From the NCBI GenBank assembly GCA_904397815.1, contig CAJFOT010000065.1:1-60090 (forward strand): DNA of 60,090 bases, written 5' to 3'. The stretch comes from Candidatus Paralachnospira sangeri (lineage in GTDB: Bacteria; Bacillota; Clostridia; Lachnospirales; Lachnospiraceae). Positions 1 through 9,054 of this stretch are shown piece by piece (position 1 is the stretch's first letter; the number at the start of each line of letters is the position of its first letter). A program made the translations under genes and the position numbers. The notes below the pieces were generated by a model, which was not told the origin of the DNA, made no database searches, and saw only the letters and a program-made list of their open reading frames with translations.

Positions 1-49
1 AAAGTAGCAATCACTCATTTTTGTAAGAGTAATTGCCACTTTTCTTTTC
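1..49 (+). terminator. Rho-independent terminator of an upstream gene
   Basis: Arms at 1-16 and 27-42 pair at 14 of 16 positions around a 10-base loop, followed by TCTTTT. It closes a gene lying left of the window. From 50 to 204 I see no gene. A possible extended -10 (TATGAT at 159-164, preceded by TGC) could serve the next gene, without a convincing -35. Confidence 0.7.
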
Positions 50-204
50 ACGCTTTTCAAAGTGGAAATAAACTTTTCACTTCAGTTCTGCGATTTTGAA
101 TTGTCTTTTATCCGGATCGTTTTTTGAAAAACAGTTCCCAGACCAATACCTTTTGTGCTATGATGAATGAGATATCTTATGTGGAATAAGTCCCAAGGAG
201 CGTA

Positions 205-1434
205 GTGGCTGTGGAAAAGAGAAATAAGACTGGAAAACGGAGATGGAAGATTAAGCTGGGTTCAGCGGCCTGTCTGGCGCTGAGCCTTCTGATGGGAGGG
301 GTTTTCGGCTATCTGTGGGCCAGATCCATGAGTCAGATTATAGCAGATACAAAAGGGCTTGGAATGGTGCTGATTTTGCTGGGTACTGTATTGCTGGGGC
401 TGTTTCTGGTGGTTTACGCCCAGACGATCATTCATGAGGCAGGGCATCTGCTGGCGGGATGGCTCAGCGGCTATCGTTTTATCTCCTTTCGGATTCACAG
501 CAGAATTCTGGTGCGGGAAAATGGGAGACTGAAATGGAAGCGGTACCGGCTGGCCGGGACCGGGGGGCAGTGTCTGATGATGCCGCCGGAATGGCAGGAT
601 GGGAAATTCCCCTGTGTTTTTTATAATCTGGGCGGGGCGGCGGCGAACCTGGCTGTGGCCGCGGTCTGTTTTCTGTTTTCCTGGCTGTGCAGACCGGCCG
701 GGATTCCCTGGCTGTTCTGGACCGGGGCGGTGGTAGTCGGGATCGGTTTCGCGATTTTAAACGGTGTGCCCATGTACGCCGGCGGGATCGTCAATGACGG
801 GATGAATGCCCTGTACTGTTTTCGGGACAGGCAGTCACGGTATGGTTTCTGGCTGACCCTGCGGGCCAACGGGGCGGAGAGTGCCGGAACCAGAGTGGGA
901 AAGCTGCCGGAGGAATGGTTTGCCCTGCCGAAGGACCTGGATTATTCCAGCCCCCTGATCACCGGTATCGCCCTGCTGGCGATGGCATACTGGCATGACC
1001 GGCTGGATCTGGACAGAGCCTCTCAGGTCTGCAGCTTTATACTGGGATACGGGGAGGATCTGCTGCCCCTGTACCGGAATGAGCTGCGGTGTGAGGAGCT
1101 GTTTTACGCTGTGATGCAGGACTGTCCGGAGGAGCGTCTGCGGAGCATGTATACAAAGAAGCTGGAGAAATATATCAAAGCGACGGGAAGCAATATTGCC
1201 CGCTGTCGGCTGATGTATGCCTGGGAGCTCCTTGTGGAGAAAAATCAGAAAGCAGCGGAAGGCTGGCTGGAAAAATTCGAAAGGGCGGCGGCTGTTTTTC
1301 CCTATCAGGTGGAAGTGGAAAATGAGAGGGAATGGCTGGCGCGGATTCGCCGGCAGGCCGCGGCTGAAAGCGGATGTCCCGATGCTTTTTCAAAGCCGGA
1401 AAATCTGAACAGAGAAAAGGAGGTTGCATTATGA
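205..1434 (+). CDS. M50-like (site-2-protease type) membrane metalloprotease
   Basis: Predicted integral membrane protein of 409 aa. Hydrophobic segments lie near residues 20-40 and 50-75, and two more near 145-200. The zinc-binding motif HEAGH is at residues 77-81, at the end of the second segment, as in M50/site-2 proteases. The C-terminal half is soluble and helix-rich, with no recognised domain. The start is a GTG at 205 with AAGGAG just upstream; a second GTG at 211 is also possible. Its stop overlaps the ATG of the next gene (ATGA), so the two are translationally coupled. No substrate can be named. A canonical second active-site motif (NxxPxxxLDG) is not seen; GVPMYAGGIVNDG near residue 190 may play that part. 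The protease family is inferred from HEAGH plus topology. Confidence 0.7.
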   Translation: MAVEKRNKTGKRRWKIKLGSAACLALSLLMGGVFGYLWARSMSQIIADTKGLGMVLILLGTVLLGLFLVVYAQTIIHEAGHLLAGWLSGYRFISFRIHSRILVRENGRLKWKRYRLAGTGGQCLMMPPEWQDGKFPCVFYNLGGAAANLAVAAVCFLFSWLCRPAGIPWLFWTGAVVVGIGFAILNGVPMYAGGIVNDGMNALYCFRDRQSRYGFWLTLRANGAESAGTRVGKLPEEWFALPKDLDYSSPLITGIALLAMAYWHDRLDLDRASQVCSFILGYGEDLLPLYRNELRCEELFYAVMQDCPEERLRSMYTKKLEKYIKATGSNIARCRLMYAWELLVEKNQKAAEGWLEKFERAAAVFPYQVEVENEREWLARIRRQAAAESGCPDAFSKPENLNREKEVAL

Positions 1435-1616
1435 GTACGCTGATCTGCGGAAAATGCCATGTTCCGCTGGAGGAACAGAAAACCACGTTTCAGTATATGG
1501 GGTATGAGGTGTATGAAACGCTTCCCCGCTGCCCCCGGTGCGGCCAGGTATACCTGGACGAGAAGTTAGTCCGGGGAAAGATGGCAGAGGTGGAAATGGA
1601 GATGGAGGACAAGTGA
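1431..1616 (+). CDS. Small CxxC redox/metal-binding protein (DVU_1557-type)
   Basis: Protein of 61 aa with two CxxC knuckles (CGKC near residue 6, CPRCG near 32) and an acidic C-terminus. It starts at the ATG overlapping the previous stop, with AAGGAGG at the right distance. The pattern (CxxC, then CPRCGQVYL, then GKMAEVE) fits the small redox proteins annotated as the DVU_1557 family, which occur next to Mop-type aldehyde oxidoreductases; that identity is from memory and unsearched. The location just before the oxidoreductase gene supports it. A terminator hairpin overlaps its last codons, so it is transcribed apart from the main operon. It could be a zinc ribbon rather than a rubredoxin-like electron carrier. 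Confidence 0.75.
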   Translation: MSTLICGKCHVPLEEQKTTFQYMGYEVYETLPRCPRCGQVYLDEKLVRGKMAEVEMEMEDK

Positions 1617-1631
1617 TTGTCCTCCTTTTTT
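1604..1631 (+). terminator. Terminator after the protease/redox-protein unit
   Basis: GGAGGAC (1604-1610) pairs perfectly with GTCCTCC (1619-1625) around an 8-base loop, followed by six T. The stem includes the last codons of the upstream gene. Confidence 0.85.
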
Positions 1632-1641
1632 GATGTACCGC

Positions 1642-1670
1642 TTGACTTTTGTGGATAAAACGAGTATTCT
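1642..1670 (+). promoter_or_regulatory. Sigma-A-type promoter of the Mo-oxidoreductase operon
   Basis: TTGACT (1642-1647), 17-bp spacer, TATTCT (1665-1670). The predicted start of transcription is about 1677, leaving a leader of some 30 bases with AAGGAGG before the ATG at 1709. Confidence 0.65.
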
Positions 1671-1708
1671 TGTACGTATAAGATATGCGAATAAGAAGGA
1701 GGATAATA

Positions 1709-4669
1709 ATGGCGTATAAGAAATTATGGCTTAACATTAACGGCGCGAACCGGATGGTTGTGTTTGACCTGGAAAAAGACACTCTGGCGGATGTGCTGCG
1801 CCGGATCGGCCTGACGGGCGTGAAGATCGGCTGCGGCATCGGTGTCTGCGGCGTCTGTTCAGTGCTGGTGGACGGAAAGGTAGTCCGCAGCTGTGTGAAG
1901 AAAATGAAAACGATTAAGGAGTTTTCAAAGATCGTGACAGTAGAGGGTGTGGGAACTCCCATGCATCTCCATCCTTTACAGCAGGCGTTTATCTATTTCG
2001 GCGGCATACAGTGCGGTTTCTGTACGCCAGGATTTATTGTTTCCGCTTATCAGCTGCTGCAGGAAAATCCTGCGCCCACCCGGGAAGAGGTGCGGGCATG
2101 GTTTAAAAAGAACCGGAATTACTGTCGGTGTACAGGTTATAAGCAGATTGTAGACGCGGTGATGGCGGCGGCGAAGGTAATGCGGGGCGAGGCGACGATG
2201 GACGAGATCACCTTCCATAATGAGGACTGCAACAATGAATTTTACGGCTCCAGGTTGCCCCGGCCCAGCGCGCTGGGAAAGGTGACCGGCACTGTGGACT
2301 ATGGTGAGGACATGAGTCTGAAGATGCCTTCCGATATGCTTCATGTGGCAGTGGTTCAGCCGCGGGTAACCCACCATGCCAACATTCTCAGCATTGATAC
2401 TTCCGAGGCGGAGCAGATGCCCGGCGTGGCAAAGGTGATCACAGCGAAGGATATTTATGCCGCGGGCGGCAACAATCTGATCAATCAGTATGTGGCCCAT
2501 CCCCGCTCCAAGATTACGGCGCCTACCCGTCCGATTCTCTGCGACAAAAAGATCGTGCGCTGGGGCGATATCATTGCGCTGGTGGCGGCGGATACGGCAG
2601 AGCATGCCCGGGAAGCAGCGAAAAAGGTGAAGATGGAATATGAGCAGCTGCCTGAGTACCTGAATGTACTGGAGGCAGTGGCCCCCGGTGCGGTGGAGAT
2701 TCATCCCGGCTATCCCAACATGTTTATTACCCAGCACACCGCCATGGGCGAGGATGCCGATGAAGTGATTCAGCATTCCGCTCATCAGGTGGAAGGCAGG
2801 TTTAAGACCTCACGCCAGCCTCATCTGAGTATGGAGGGCGATATCGTTATCGCTTACAGGGACGAGAACGGAATGCTGGCTCTTCAGTGCAAGACCCAGG
2901 CGGTATACCCCAACCTGATGACCATCGGAAAGGGCATCGGTGTGCCTGATGAGGAGCTGCGGGTGCTGCAGCATGGAGCGGTAGGCGCCAGCTTCGGATG
3001 GTCCATCGACCCGGCCTCTTTCGCCATGGCAGGAGCTGCATGTGTGGTAACCGGCCATCCGGTATCTCTGGTCATGTCCTGGGAGGAACATCAGCATTAC
3101 GCAGGTAAGCGTTCTTCCATGTATACCAACTGCCGCCTGGGCTGCGATGAGAATGGAAAGCTGACGGCCCTGGAGTATGACCTGGCTGTGGACCATGGCG
3201 CGTATGTGGAGGGGGCTGACTCCATTATGACTAAATATATGCACTTTGGAGTGCCCTACAGAATTCCCAGTGTGCGGGGCGTTGTCCGCATGGTAACCAC
3301 AAACCATAACCACACCACAGCGTGGAGGGGCTATGGGCTGCCCCAGGTATCCACAGCCATGGAAGGCATGATGGACATGATGGCAGAGCAGCTGGGGATG
3401 GACCCTTTTGAGTTCCGCTATCAGAATATCCTGCAGGAAGGGGATGTGTCCGTCTGCAATGAGACCTTTGACTGTACCCAGTACCACAGGATCATGGATA
3501 TGGCCCGCCCTTATTATCAGGAGTGCAAAGAACGGGCAAAACGGGAATCCACCGATGAGTGGAAGCGGGGCGTAGGCATCGCGCCCATGTTCTTTATTCC
3601 TCTGGGCAGCAATAAGGACAAGGCGGAAGCCCGGCTGGAGATCAAAGAGGATAATAAGATTTACGTATACAATACCTACCATGAGATGGGGCAGGGCGGC
3701 GACATCGGCAGCCTGTCCAGCGCCCTGGAGGCGCTGAAGCCGATGGGGGTGAAGCCGGAGGATATCGTCCTGGATATCAATGACTCCCAGGACTGTCCCA
3801 ACAGCGGTATTTCCGCCGGCAGCCGTTCCCACTTTATGAACGGCGGCGCGATCCGGGAGGCGGCGAAGCTGATGCTGGAAACTCTGCGCAAGGATGACGG
3901 CACCTGGCGGACTTATCAGGAACTGAAGGACGAGGGGCTGGAGACCTCCTTCCTGGGCCACTTCACCATCACGCCCCAGGATTATGTGAAGATCGACTAC
4001 AGCACCGGCCTGGGCGGATGGCAGCCGAAGCCGATGATCGGTTTCTGTGTGGCAGAAATGGCGGTCAGCATGGAGACCGGCAAGGCAAAAGTGCTGAGCA
4101 TTAAGTCCTGGGCTGACTGTGGAAAAATTGCCAACCGGCTGTCAGCGGAAGGACAGGCTTACGGCGGCTATGCCCAGAACATCGGCTATGCACTGACAGA
4201 AGATTATGATGATGTAAAGAAACATGGCAATATTATCGGAGCCGGTCTTCCCTCCATCGAGGAAGTGCCTGACCAGATGGAAGTGGTATGGATCGAGGAT
4301 GATCCCTGTCCGGCAGGGCCTTTCGGCTCCAACGGCCTGTCTGAGTGCTTCTTCTCAGGAGAGCACAATGCATTTTTAAACGGCATCCATGACGCCGTTG
4401 GCGTGCGGATCTACAGCATTCCTGCCCGTCCGGAGATGATTAAGGAAGGGCTGGAAAAGGTGACAAAGGGAGAGACAACAGAGCCGCCGGCTCCCTATTT
4501 CCTGGGCTCAGATTTCTATGATGAGCTGGAAGAACTGATGGATACTCCTGTGCCGGCTGACTGGGTAGCCCGCCTGATCGCTTCTATGAGCCAGGCAGAC
4601 GGCGGTCAGCAGGCGGCGGACGAGAAACCTGCCGAAGAAGGCGAGGCAAAGGGCATCGTAGAGCTGTAA
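1709..4669 (+). CDS. Mop-type molybdenum aldehyde oxidoreductase
   Basis: Xanthine-oxidase-family molybdenum hydroxylase of 986 aa, expected to oxidise an aldehyde (or a related substrate) to the acid in the cytoplasm. The plant-type [2Fe-2S] domain has C42, C47, C50 and C62. The second, helical [2Fe-2S] domain has C102, C105, C139 and C141. These sit two residues off the positions I recall for Desulfovibrio gigas Mop. The flavin domain of xanthine dehydrogenase is absent and the Mo-binding domains follow directly. The likely catalytic glutamate is E879 in GLSE, and Moco-contact stretches such as GAVGASFGW and GQGGDIGS are present. The ATG at 1709 has AAGGAGG six bases upstream. An extra tail of about 25 acidic/Ala-rich residues ends the protein. 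The natural substrate is unknown; all downstream genes fit a role in making or supporting this enzyme. Confidence 0.92.
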   Translation: MAYKKLWLNINGANRMVVFDLEKDTLADVLRRIGLTGVKIGCGIGVCGVCSVLVDGKVVRSCVKKMKTIKEFSKIVTVEGVGTPMHLHPLQQAFIYFGGIQCGFCTPGFIVSAYQLLQENPAPTREEVRAWFKKNRNYCRCTGYKQIVDAVMAAAKVMRGEATMDEITFHNEDCNNEFYGSRLPRPSALGKVTGTVDYGEDMSLKMPSDMLHVAVVQPRVTHHANILSIDTSEAEQMPGVAKVITAKDIYAAGGNNLINQYVAHPRSKITAPTRPILCDKKIVRWGDIIALVAADTAEHAREAAKKVKMEYEQLPEYLNVLEAVAPGAVEIHPGYPNMFITQHTAMGEDADEVIQHSAHQVEGRFKTSRQPHLSMEGDIVIAYRDENGMLALQCKTQAVYPNLMTIGKGIGVPDEELRVLQHGAVGASFGWSIDPASFAMAGAACVVTGHPVSLVMSWEEHQHYAGKRSSMYTNCRLGCDENGKLTALEYDLAVDHGAYVEGADSIMTKYMHFGVPYRIPSVRGVVRMVTTNHNHTTAWRGYGLPQVSTAMEGMMDMMAEQLGMDPFEFRYQNILQEGDVSVCNETFDCTQYHRIMDMARPYYQECKERAKRESTDEWKRGVGIAPMFFIPLGSNKDKAEARLEIKEDNKIYVYNTYHEMGQGGDIGSLSSALEALKPMGVKPEDIVLDINDSQDCPNSGISAGSRSHFMNGGAIREAAKLMLETLRKDDGTWRTYQELKDEGLETSFLGHFTITPQDYVKIDYSTGLGGWQPKPMIGFCVAEMAVSMETGKAKVLSIKSWADCGKIANRLSAEGQAYGGYAQNIGYALTEDYDDVKKHGNIIGAGLPSIEEVPDQMEVVWIEDDPCPAGPFGSNGLSECFFSGEHNAFLNGIHDAVGVRIYSIPARPEMIKEGLEKVTKGETTEPPAPYFLGSDFYDELEELMDTPVPADWVARLIASMSQADGGQQAADEKPAEEGEAKGIVEL

Positions 4670-4744
4670 GCTGATTGTACAGACCGATCTCAGATCAGGG
4701 CAGAGAAAACATGGCGGAGAAAAAATTCGGGAAGGTGATGAAAG

Positions 4745-6958
4745 ATGGAGAAGGAAGGTTTTTTCAGCGAGATTGAGGAACATTGTATTCACGGACAGGA
4801 GTCTCCCTGCAGCTGTGCCTGCCCCTTTCAGATGGATGTGCGGGAATTTCTGGAAAAGATAAAAAAGGGCAGTTTCAATGCGGCCTTCCATCTCTATCAG
4901 GAAGCGGTCTGTTTTCCGGATTTGGTATGGCGGATCTGCCCGGCGCTCTGCAGAAAAGCGTGTGGGAAAAAGCTGGAGCAGTCTGTGGATATCCCACAGC
5001 TGGAGCGGGCATCGATGGCTTATGCCCGTTCCACCGCCCCGGTTCACTATAACCTGCCGCCGAAGACAGGAACCATCGCAGTGGTAGGCTCCAGTCTGTC
5101 CGGGCTTTCCTGTGCCCTCAGGCTGTCTGCCCTTCAGTATCAGGTGACGGTCTTTGAGCGGGAGGACCGGATCTGTCCGGGTCTGGAGCCGGTGCTGGAC
5201 AGAGAAATCTTTCAGCCGGCGATTCTGGATCAGTTTGTTTCCGGGACGTGCCGGTTCTGTACCGGCGAGGAGATCACCGGCCCCGGACGGCTGGCGGCAT
5301 TTGACGCGGTTTACCTGGCCTCCGGCGTGAAGCTGGAAGGGGATGGCATGGAGGAGATGGAAAACAGGCTGTTTGCCTCTCCCGATGGCCTGTCCTTTAC
5401 AGAGGAGATCGCCGCGGGGATGAAAATCGCCGATGAAATCGAATGGTTTCTGAAAACCGGCAGTCAGCGGGTAAAAGGCCGGACAGGACAGAAAAACAGA
5501 GTGAAGACGGCGGAGGAAAACCCGAAATCATATCTGCCGGCTCCCGGCCCGGTACCGGGAAAAGGGGAGGCCAGGCAGGAGGCAGGGCGGTGTACCCTGT
5601 GTGACTGTTCCGCCTGTATGCAGGAATGTGTGCTGATCCGCCAGTACGGGAGGACGCCGAAGGATCTGTCCAGAGACGTAGGACTGGCCCTGAATGTATT
5701 TCCCGAGACCCAGGGCAGGGCCGGCATGCGGGAAATCGGCGCCTGCAATTTCTGCGGGCTGTGCAGAAAAATCTGCCCGTCTCAGATTGATATCGGCGCT
5801 TTTCTGCTCCATTCCCGGACTGAACTCTGTCAGAAGGGTCTGCTGCCCCGGGCCCATCATGATTTCTGGATGCGGGATATGGCCTTTTCCAACGGACCGA
5901 AGGCTTCTGTGTTTTATCAGCCTGAGGAAACCTGCGGGTACCTCTTTTTCCCGGGATGCCAGGCGGGAGGGTCTGATCCCCGGTATGTGACGATGACCTA
6001 TGAGAAGCTGCTGGCACTGCGGCCGGATACTGCGCTGCTGGTTCACTGCTGCGGCGCGCCGGCCCTGTGGGCAGGCGAGAGTGAAGTCATGAAGGAGACC
6101 CATGAGAAAATCAGGGCCTTCTGGCAGCAGGCCGGCTCGCCGGTGATGATTGTCAGCTGCCCCTCCTGTTACCGGATGTTCCGGGATTATATGCCGGAGA
6201 TTCCGGTGCGGACTGTCTATGAGCTGCCTGGCTTTTCAGCGGAGGAGACGGAGGGAATCCCGGAGGCAGCGGTATTCGACCCCTGTTCCAGCCGGGATTA
6301 CTCTCAGATGCAGGAGGCGGTGCGGGCGCTGGCAGCCGGGAGCGGCATCCGTCTCCGGGAACTGAAATATGCGAAGGAACTGGCCCAATGCTGCAGCTGG
6401 GGAGGCCATGGCTATACGGTGAATCCACTGGTGGTGAAAACCCAGGCGAAGGAGCAGGCAGAGATGAGCCCGCTTCCTTATATTACCTACTGTACCAACT
6501 GCAGGGATATTTTCGCAGCCCGGGGAAAAGCCTGCATCCATATCCTGGATCTGGTCAACGGACTGCACGACTGGCACAGGCTGCCGCCAACGGTAAGCCA
6601 GCGCCGGGACAACCGGAGGGCGCTGAAACGACAGCTGCTGGAGCGGTATCCTGTGAAAGAAAAGGCACCGGAGGATGAAATAATGCTGAAAATGGAGATG
6701 ACGCCCCAGGTGGCGGCGAAAATGAATGAGGACCTGATTTTGGAGGAGGATCTGTCGGAAGCGATCCGGACCTGCGAACGGGAAGGCAACTATCTGATCG
6801 ACACGGATACGGGCCACAGAATCTGCCATATGAAAATCGGCTATATTACCTATTGGACAGAATATAGTGTGAGTCCGGAGGGCGGCTGTATGATTTACAA
6901 TGCCTACTCCCACCGGATGCAGATTAAAGAAGAATACCATGGATGTACTGGGCATTGA
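4745..6958 (+). CDS. Fe-S oxidoreductase fusing GltD-like, ferredoxin and HdrB-like domains
   Basis: Protein of 737 aa. It opens with a GltD-like cysteine cluster (C14, C22, C24, C26), then a Rossmann motif VVGSSLSGLSCA near residue 113 in which the usual GxGxxG is altered. The flavin/NAD part is short and lacks an obvious second nucleotide-binding fold. Two 4Fe-4S-type clusters follow (CTLCDCSACMQEC near 280, CNFCGLCRKIC near 335). Then comes an HdrB/HdrD-like region with CCG-type cysteines (HCCGAP near 434, PSC near 470, CCSWGG near 549, CTNC near 585). The last 95 residues form a further domain with ITYWTEYS. It is the likely electron acceptor or donor of the oxidoreductase and matches proteins annotated as 'pyridine nucleotide-disulfide oxidoreductase/dicluster-binding'. 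The physiological partner is inference. Confidence 0.8.
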   Translation: MEKEGFFSEIEEHCIHGQESPCSCACPFQMDVREFLEKIKKGSFNAAFHLYQEAVCFPDLVWRICPALCRKACGKKLEQSVDIPQLERASMAYARSTAPVHYNLPPKTGTIAVVGSSLSGLSCALRLSALQYQVTVFEREDRICPGLEPVLDREIFQPAILDQFVSGTCRFCTGEEITGPGRLAAFDAVYLASGVKLEGDGMEEMENRLFASPDGLSFTEEIAAGMKIADEIEWFLKTGSQRVKGRTGQKNRVKTAEENPKSYLPAPGPVPGKGEARQEAGRCTLCDCSACMQECVLIRQYGRTPKDLSRDVGLALNVFPETQGRAGMREIGACNFCGLCRKICPSQIDIGAFLLHSRTELCQKGLLPRAHHDFWMRDMAFSNGPKASVFYQPEETCGYLFFPGCQAGGSDPRYVTMTYEKLLALRPDTALLVHCCGAPALWAGESEVMKETHEKIRAFWQQAGSPVMIVSCPSCYRMFRDYMPEIPVRTVYELPGFSAEETEGIPEAAVFDPCSSRDYSQMQEAVRALAAGSGIRLRELKYAKELAQCCSWGGHGYTVNPLVVKTQAKEQAEMSPLPYITYCTNCRDIFAARGKACIHILDLVNGLHDWHRLPPTVSQRRDNRRALKRQLLERYPVKEKAPEDEIMLKMEMTPQVAAKMNEDLILEEDLSEAIRTCEREGNYLIDTDTGHRICHMKIGYITYWTEYSVSPEGGCMIYNAYSHRMQIKEEYHGCTGH

Positions 6959-6983
6959 CTGAGAAAGAAAAAACAGGAAAGGG

Positions 6984-7946
6984 ATGAGTGCGGCGATGAA
7001 GGATCGGTACGGCCGGAAAATCGATTATCTGCGGATATCCGTCACAGACCGGTGCAATCTGCGGTGCAGGTACTGTATGCCCCAGGAAGGGGTGTCTGCT
7101 TGGAAGCCGGGGCAGATTCTGTCCTTTGAGGAGATCGAGGAAATTACCAGGGCAGCGGTCCGGCTGGGCGTCCGGAAGGTGCGGCTGACCGGCGGGGAGC
7201 CTCTGGTGCGCAGGGGAATCCTGGAGCTGTGCCGGCGGCTGGCGGCTGTCCCCGGCATACAGGATCTTTCCATGACCACCAACGGCACGCTGCTGTCCGG
7301 CATGGCTGACCAGCTGTATCAGTCAGGCATCCGCCGGATCAATATCAGTCTGGATACCATGAACCGGGAAAAATATCAGGAGATGACCAGAGGCGGGAAT
7401 CTGGACGACGCGGTAATGGGGATTTTCGCTGCTGCCCGGGCCGGGATGAACCCGGTGAAAATCAATACGGTGCTGATCCGGGGCTTTAATGACGATGAGA
7501 TCAGAACGATGGCCGAACTGACCAGACGGGCGCCGGTTCAGCTGCGTTTTATTGAACTGATGCCCATCGGGCATGACCAGGAACTGGGAAAACGGGGATG
7601 GATGCCCTGCCGGACAGTGCTGGAGCAGCTGCCGGGGCTGACCCCTGTGCCTTCCGGAGGCGGAGTAGCCGAGATGTACCGGCTTCCCGGCTGCCGGGGG
7701 TTGATCGGCCTGATCAGACCGGTCAGCTGCCGTTTCTGCGGCAGCTGCAGCCGGCTCCGGCTGACCTCCGATGGCTATCTGAAGCCGTGTCTTCACGGGG
7801 ACGATGAAATTTCTGTCAGAGGCTTCCACGGGCAGGAACTGGAGGAGAAGATCCTGGAGGCTGCGGCCCGGAAGCCGGCCTGCCATGGAGACCTGACGGA
7901 GCGGGCTGTGCAGCTGCGCCGGGATATGAATCAGATCGGAGGATAG
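6984..7946 (+). CDS. moaA: GTP 3',8-cyclase MoaA (molybdopterin synthesis)
   Basis: Radical SAM enzyme that, with MoaC, converts GTP to cyclic pyranopterin monophosphate, the first step of molybdopterin synthesis. The N-terminal cluster motif C24-x3-C28-x2-C31 lies in VTDRCNLRCRYCMP. GGEP follows near residue 70. The C-terminal second cluster (CRFCGSC, then a Cys 14 residues on) binds substrate. The protein ends with IGG, as MoaA does. The ATG at 6984 has AGGAAAG close by; the ATG at 6996 (MKDRYGRKID) would fit the family N-terminus better. It lies 26 bases after the previous gene. moaC, moaE and moaD are not in the window, so either this is a dedicated extra copy or those genes lie elsewhere. 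Confidence 0.93.
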   Translation: MSAAMKDRYGRKIDYLRISVTDRCNLRCRYCMPQEGVSAWKPGQILSFEEIEEITRAAVRLGVRKVRLTGGEPLVRRGILELCRRLAAVPGIQDLSMTTNGTLLSGMADQLYQSGIRRINISLDTMNREKYQEMTRGGNLDDAVMGIFAAARAGMNPVKINTVLIRGFNDDEIRTMAELTRRAPVQLRFIELMPIGHDQELGKRGWMPCRTVLEQLPGLTPVPSGGGVAEMYRLPGCRGLIGLIRPVSCRFCGSCSRLRLTSDGYLKPCLHGDDEISVRGFHGQELEEKILEAAARKPACHGDLTERAVQLRRDMNQIGG

Positions 7947-7952
7947 GAGAAG

Positions 7953-9041
7953 ATGAAGAAATTCCTGGTGGTCAGCGGATTTCTGGGAGCGGGGAAAACC
8001 ACTTCCATGATCCGGCTGTACCATGAACTGAATGAAAATCTGGGCGTGAAAACCGGGCTGATCGCCAATGACCTGGGGGAAAAGGATCTGGTAGATACCA
8101 TGTTTTCCCGTGTCTGCGGCTGCCGTACAGAAGAACTGTCCGGGGAATGTATCTGCTATCAGACAGAAAATCTGGCGGACTGTCTGCGGGGCTACTTTGA
8201 CAGAGAACAGTATGTATTTGTCATGTCAGATATCCCCGGCTGCGGCGTGGGGGCTCTGGATCATGTCTATCACAGGCTGACAGAGGATTATCCGGGAGAA
8301 TTTCAGCTGGCGCCTTTCACGGTGGTGACTGATCCCCGGCGTCTGCGGGCCATTATGCCGGAGGCTGCTGACTGTGGGCTGCCGGAGGAGATGAACTATC
8401 TGTTCCGGGCCCAGCTGAAAGAAGCGGATGTGGTGGTCTTGAACAAGACGGATCTTCTGTCGGAGGCGGAGCAGGAGCGGATCATGGATTTTCTCCGGCA
8501 GACCTGCCCGGAAGCGGAGATATTCCCAGTGTGCGCCAGAAACGGAGCGGGCATCCCGGAGCTGGCCGGATATCTGCTGGAACATACAGCCTCACTCAGA
8601 CAGCCGGACACCGGCTATGGCGGAGCGGAATTTCTGGCAGCGGAAAGCAGGCTGAGCTGGTATGACCGGCAGTATTATGTGAAGGTTTGCTGTGACACCT
8701 TTGATGGGAACGCTTATCTCAGAGATCTGGCGGAGGGCATACGGTGCAGGCTGGAGAAGGCGGGAAGAAATATTTCTCATCTGAAGCTTTTTGCCGGGAC
8801 GCCGGAGGAGGACTGGGCCAAGCTGTCTGTGCTGGGGACGGAGGAGCCCCTGGAGACGGACCGCAGCTTCGCCGGCCCTGTCACGGATATGCCGGTGATT
8901 CTCAATGCCCGGGCGGCCTGTGAAGCAGAACGGTTTGCGGCCATTGTGGATGAGGCCATGGAGGAAACCGGGCGGAAGTATCAGCTGGAGACCATGGTGT
9001 TCTGTACAAAGAGTTTTGGCGTGACAGAGGATGACCGGTGA
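7953..9041 (+). CDS. G3E-family (CobW/UreG-like) GTPase, putative metallochaperone
   Basis: Protein of 362 aa with P-loop GAGKTT (residues 12-17) and NKTD near residue 163, characteristic of G3E GTPases that deliver metals or cofactors to enzymes. The family's metal-binding CxCC motif appears here as C66-I-C68-Y, so the third cysteine is missing; C55 and C57 just before it could compensate. The C-terminal domain (after about residue 215) is divergent from CobW_C. The gene starts six bases after moaA, inside the Mo operon. A role in inserting a metal or cofactor into the aldehyde oxidoreductase is inferred from context only; a general Zn or Co chaperone is the alternative. Confidence 0.75.
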   Translation: MKKFLVVSGFLGAGKTTSMIRLYHELNENLGVKTGLIANDLGEKDLVDTMFSRVCGCRTEELSGECICYQTENLADCLRGYFDREQYVFVMSDIPGCGVGALDHVYHRLTEDYPGEFQLAPFTVVTDPRRLRAIMPEAADCGLPEEMNYLFRAQLKEADVVVLNKTDLLSEAEQERIMDFLRQTCPEAEIFPVCARNGAGIPELAGYLLEHTASLRQPDTGYGGAEFLAAESRLSWYDRQYYVKVCCDTFDGNAYLRDLAEGIRCRLEKAGRNISHLKLFAGTPEEDWAKLSVLGTEEPLETDRSFAGPVTDMPVILNARAACEAERFAAIVDEAMEETGRKYQLETMVFCTKSFGVTEDDR

Positions 9042-9054
9042 GGAGGCATGAAGG

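Noticed and set aside
2810-3961. 383-codon minus-strand frame inside the aldehyde oxidoreductase
   Set aside because: It is antisense to conserved Mo-binding domains and has no plausible RBS or domain.
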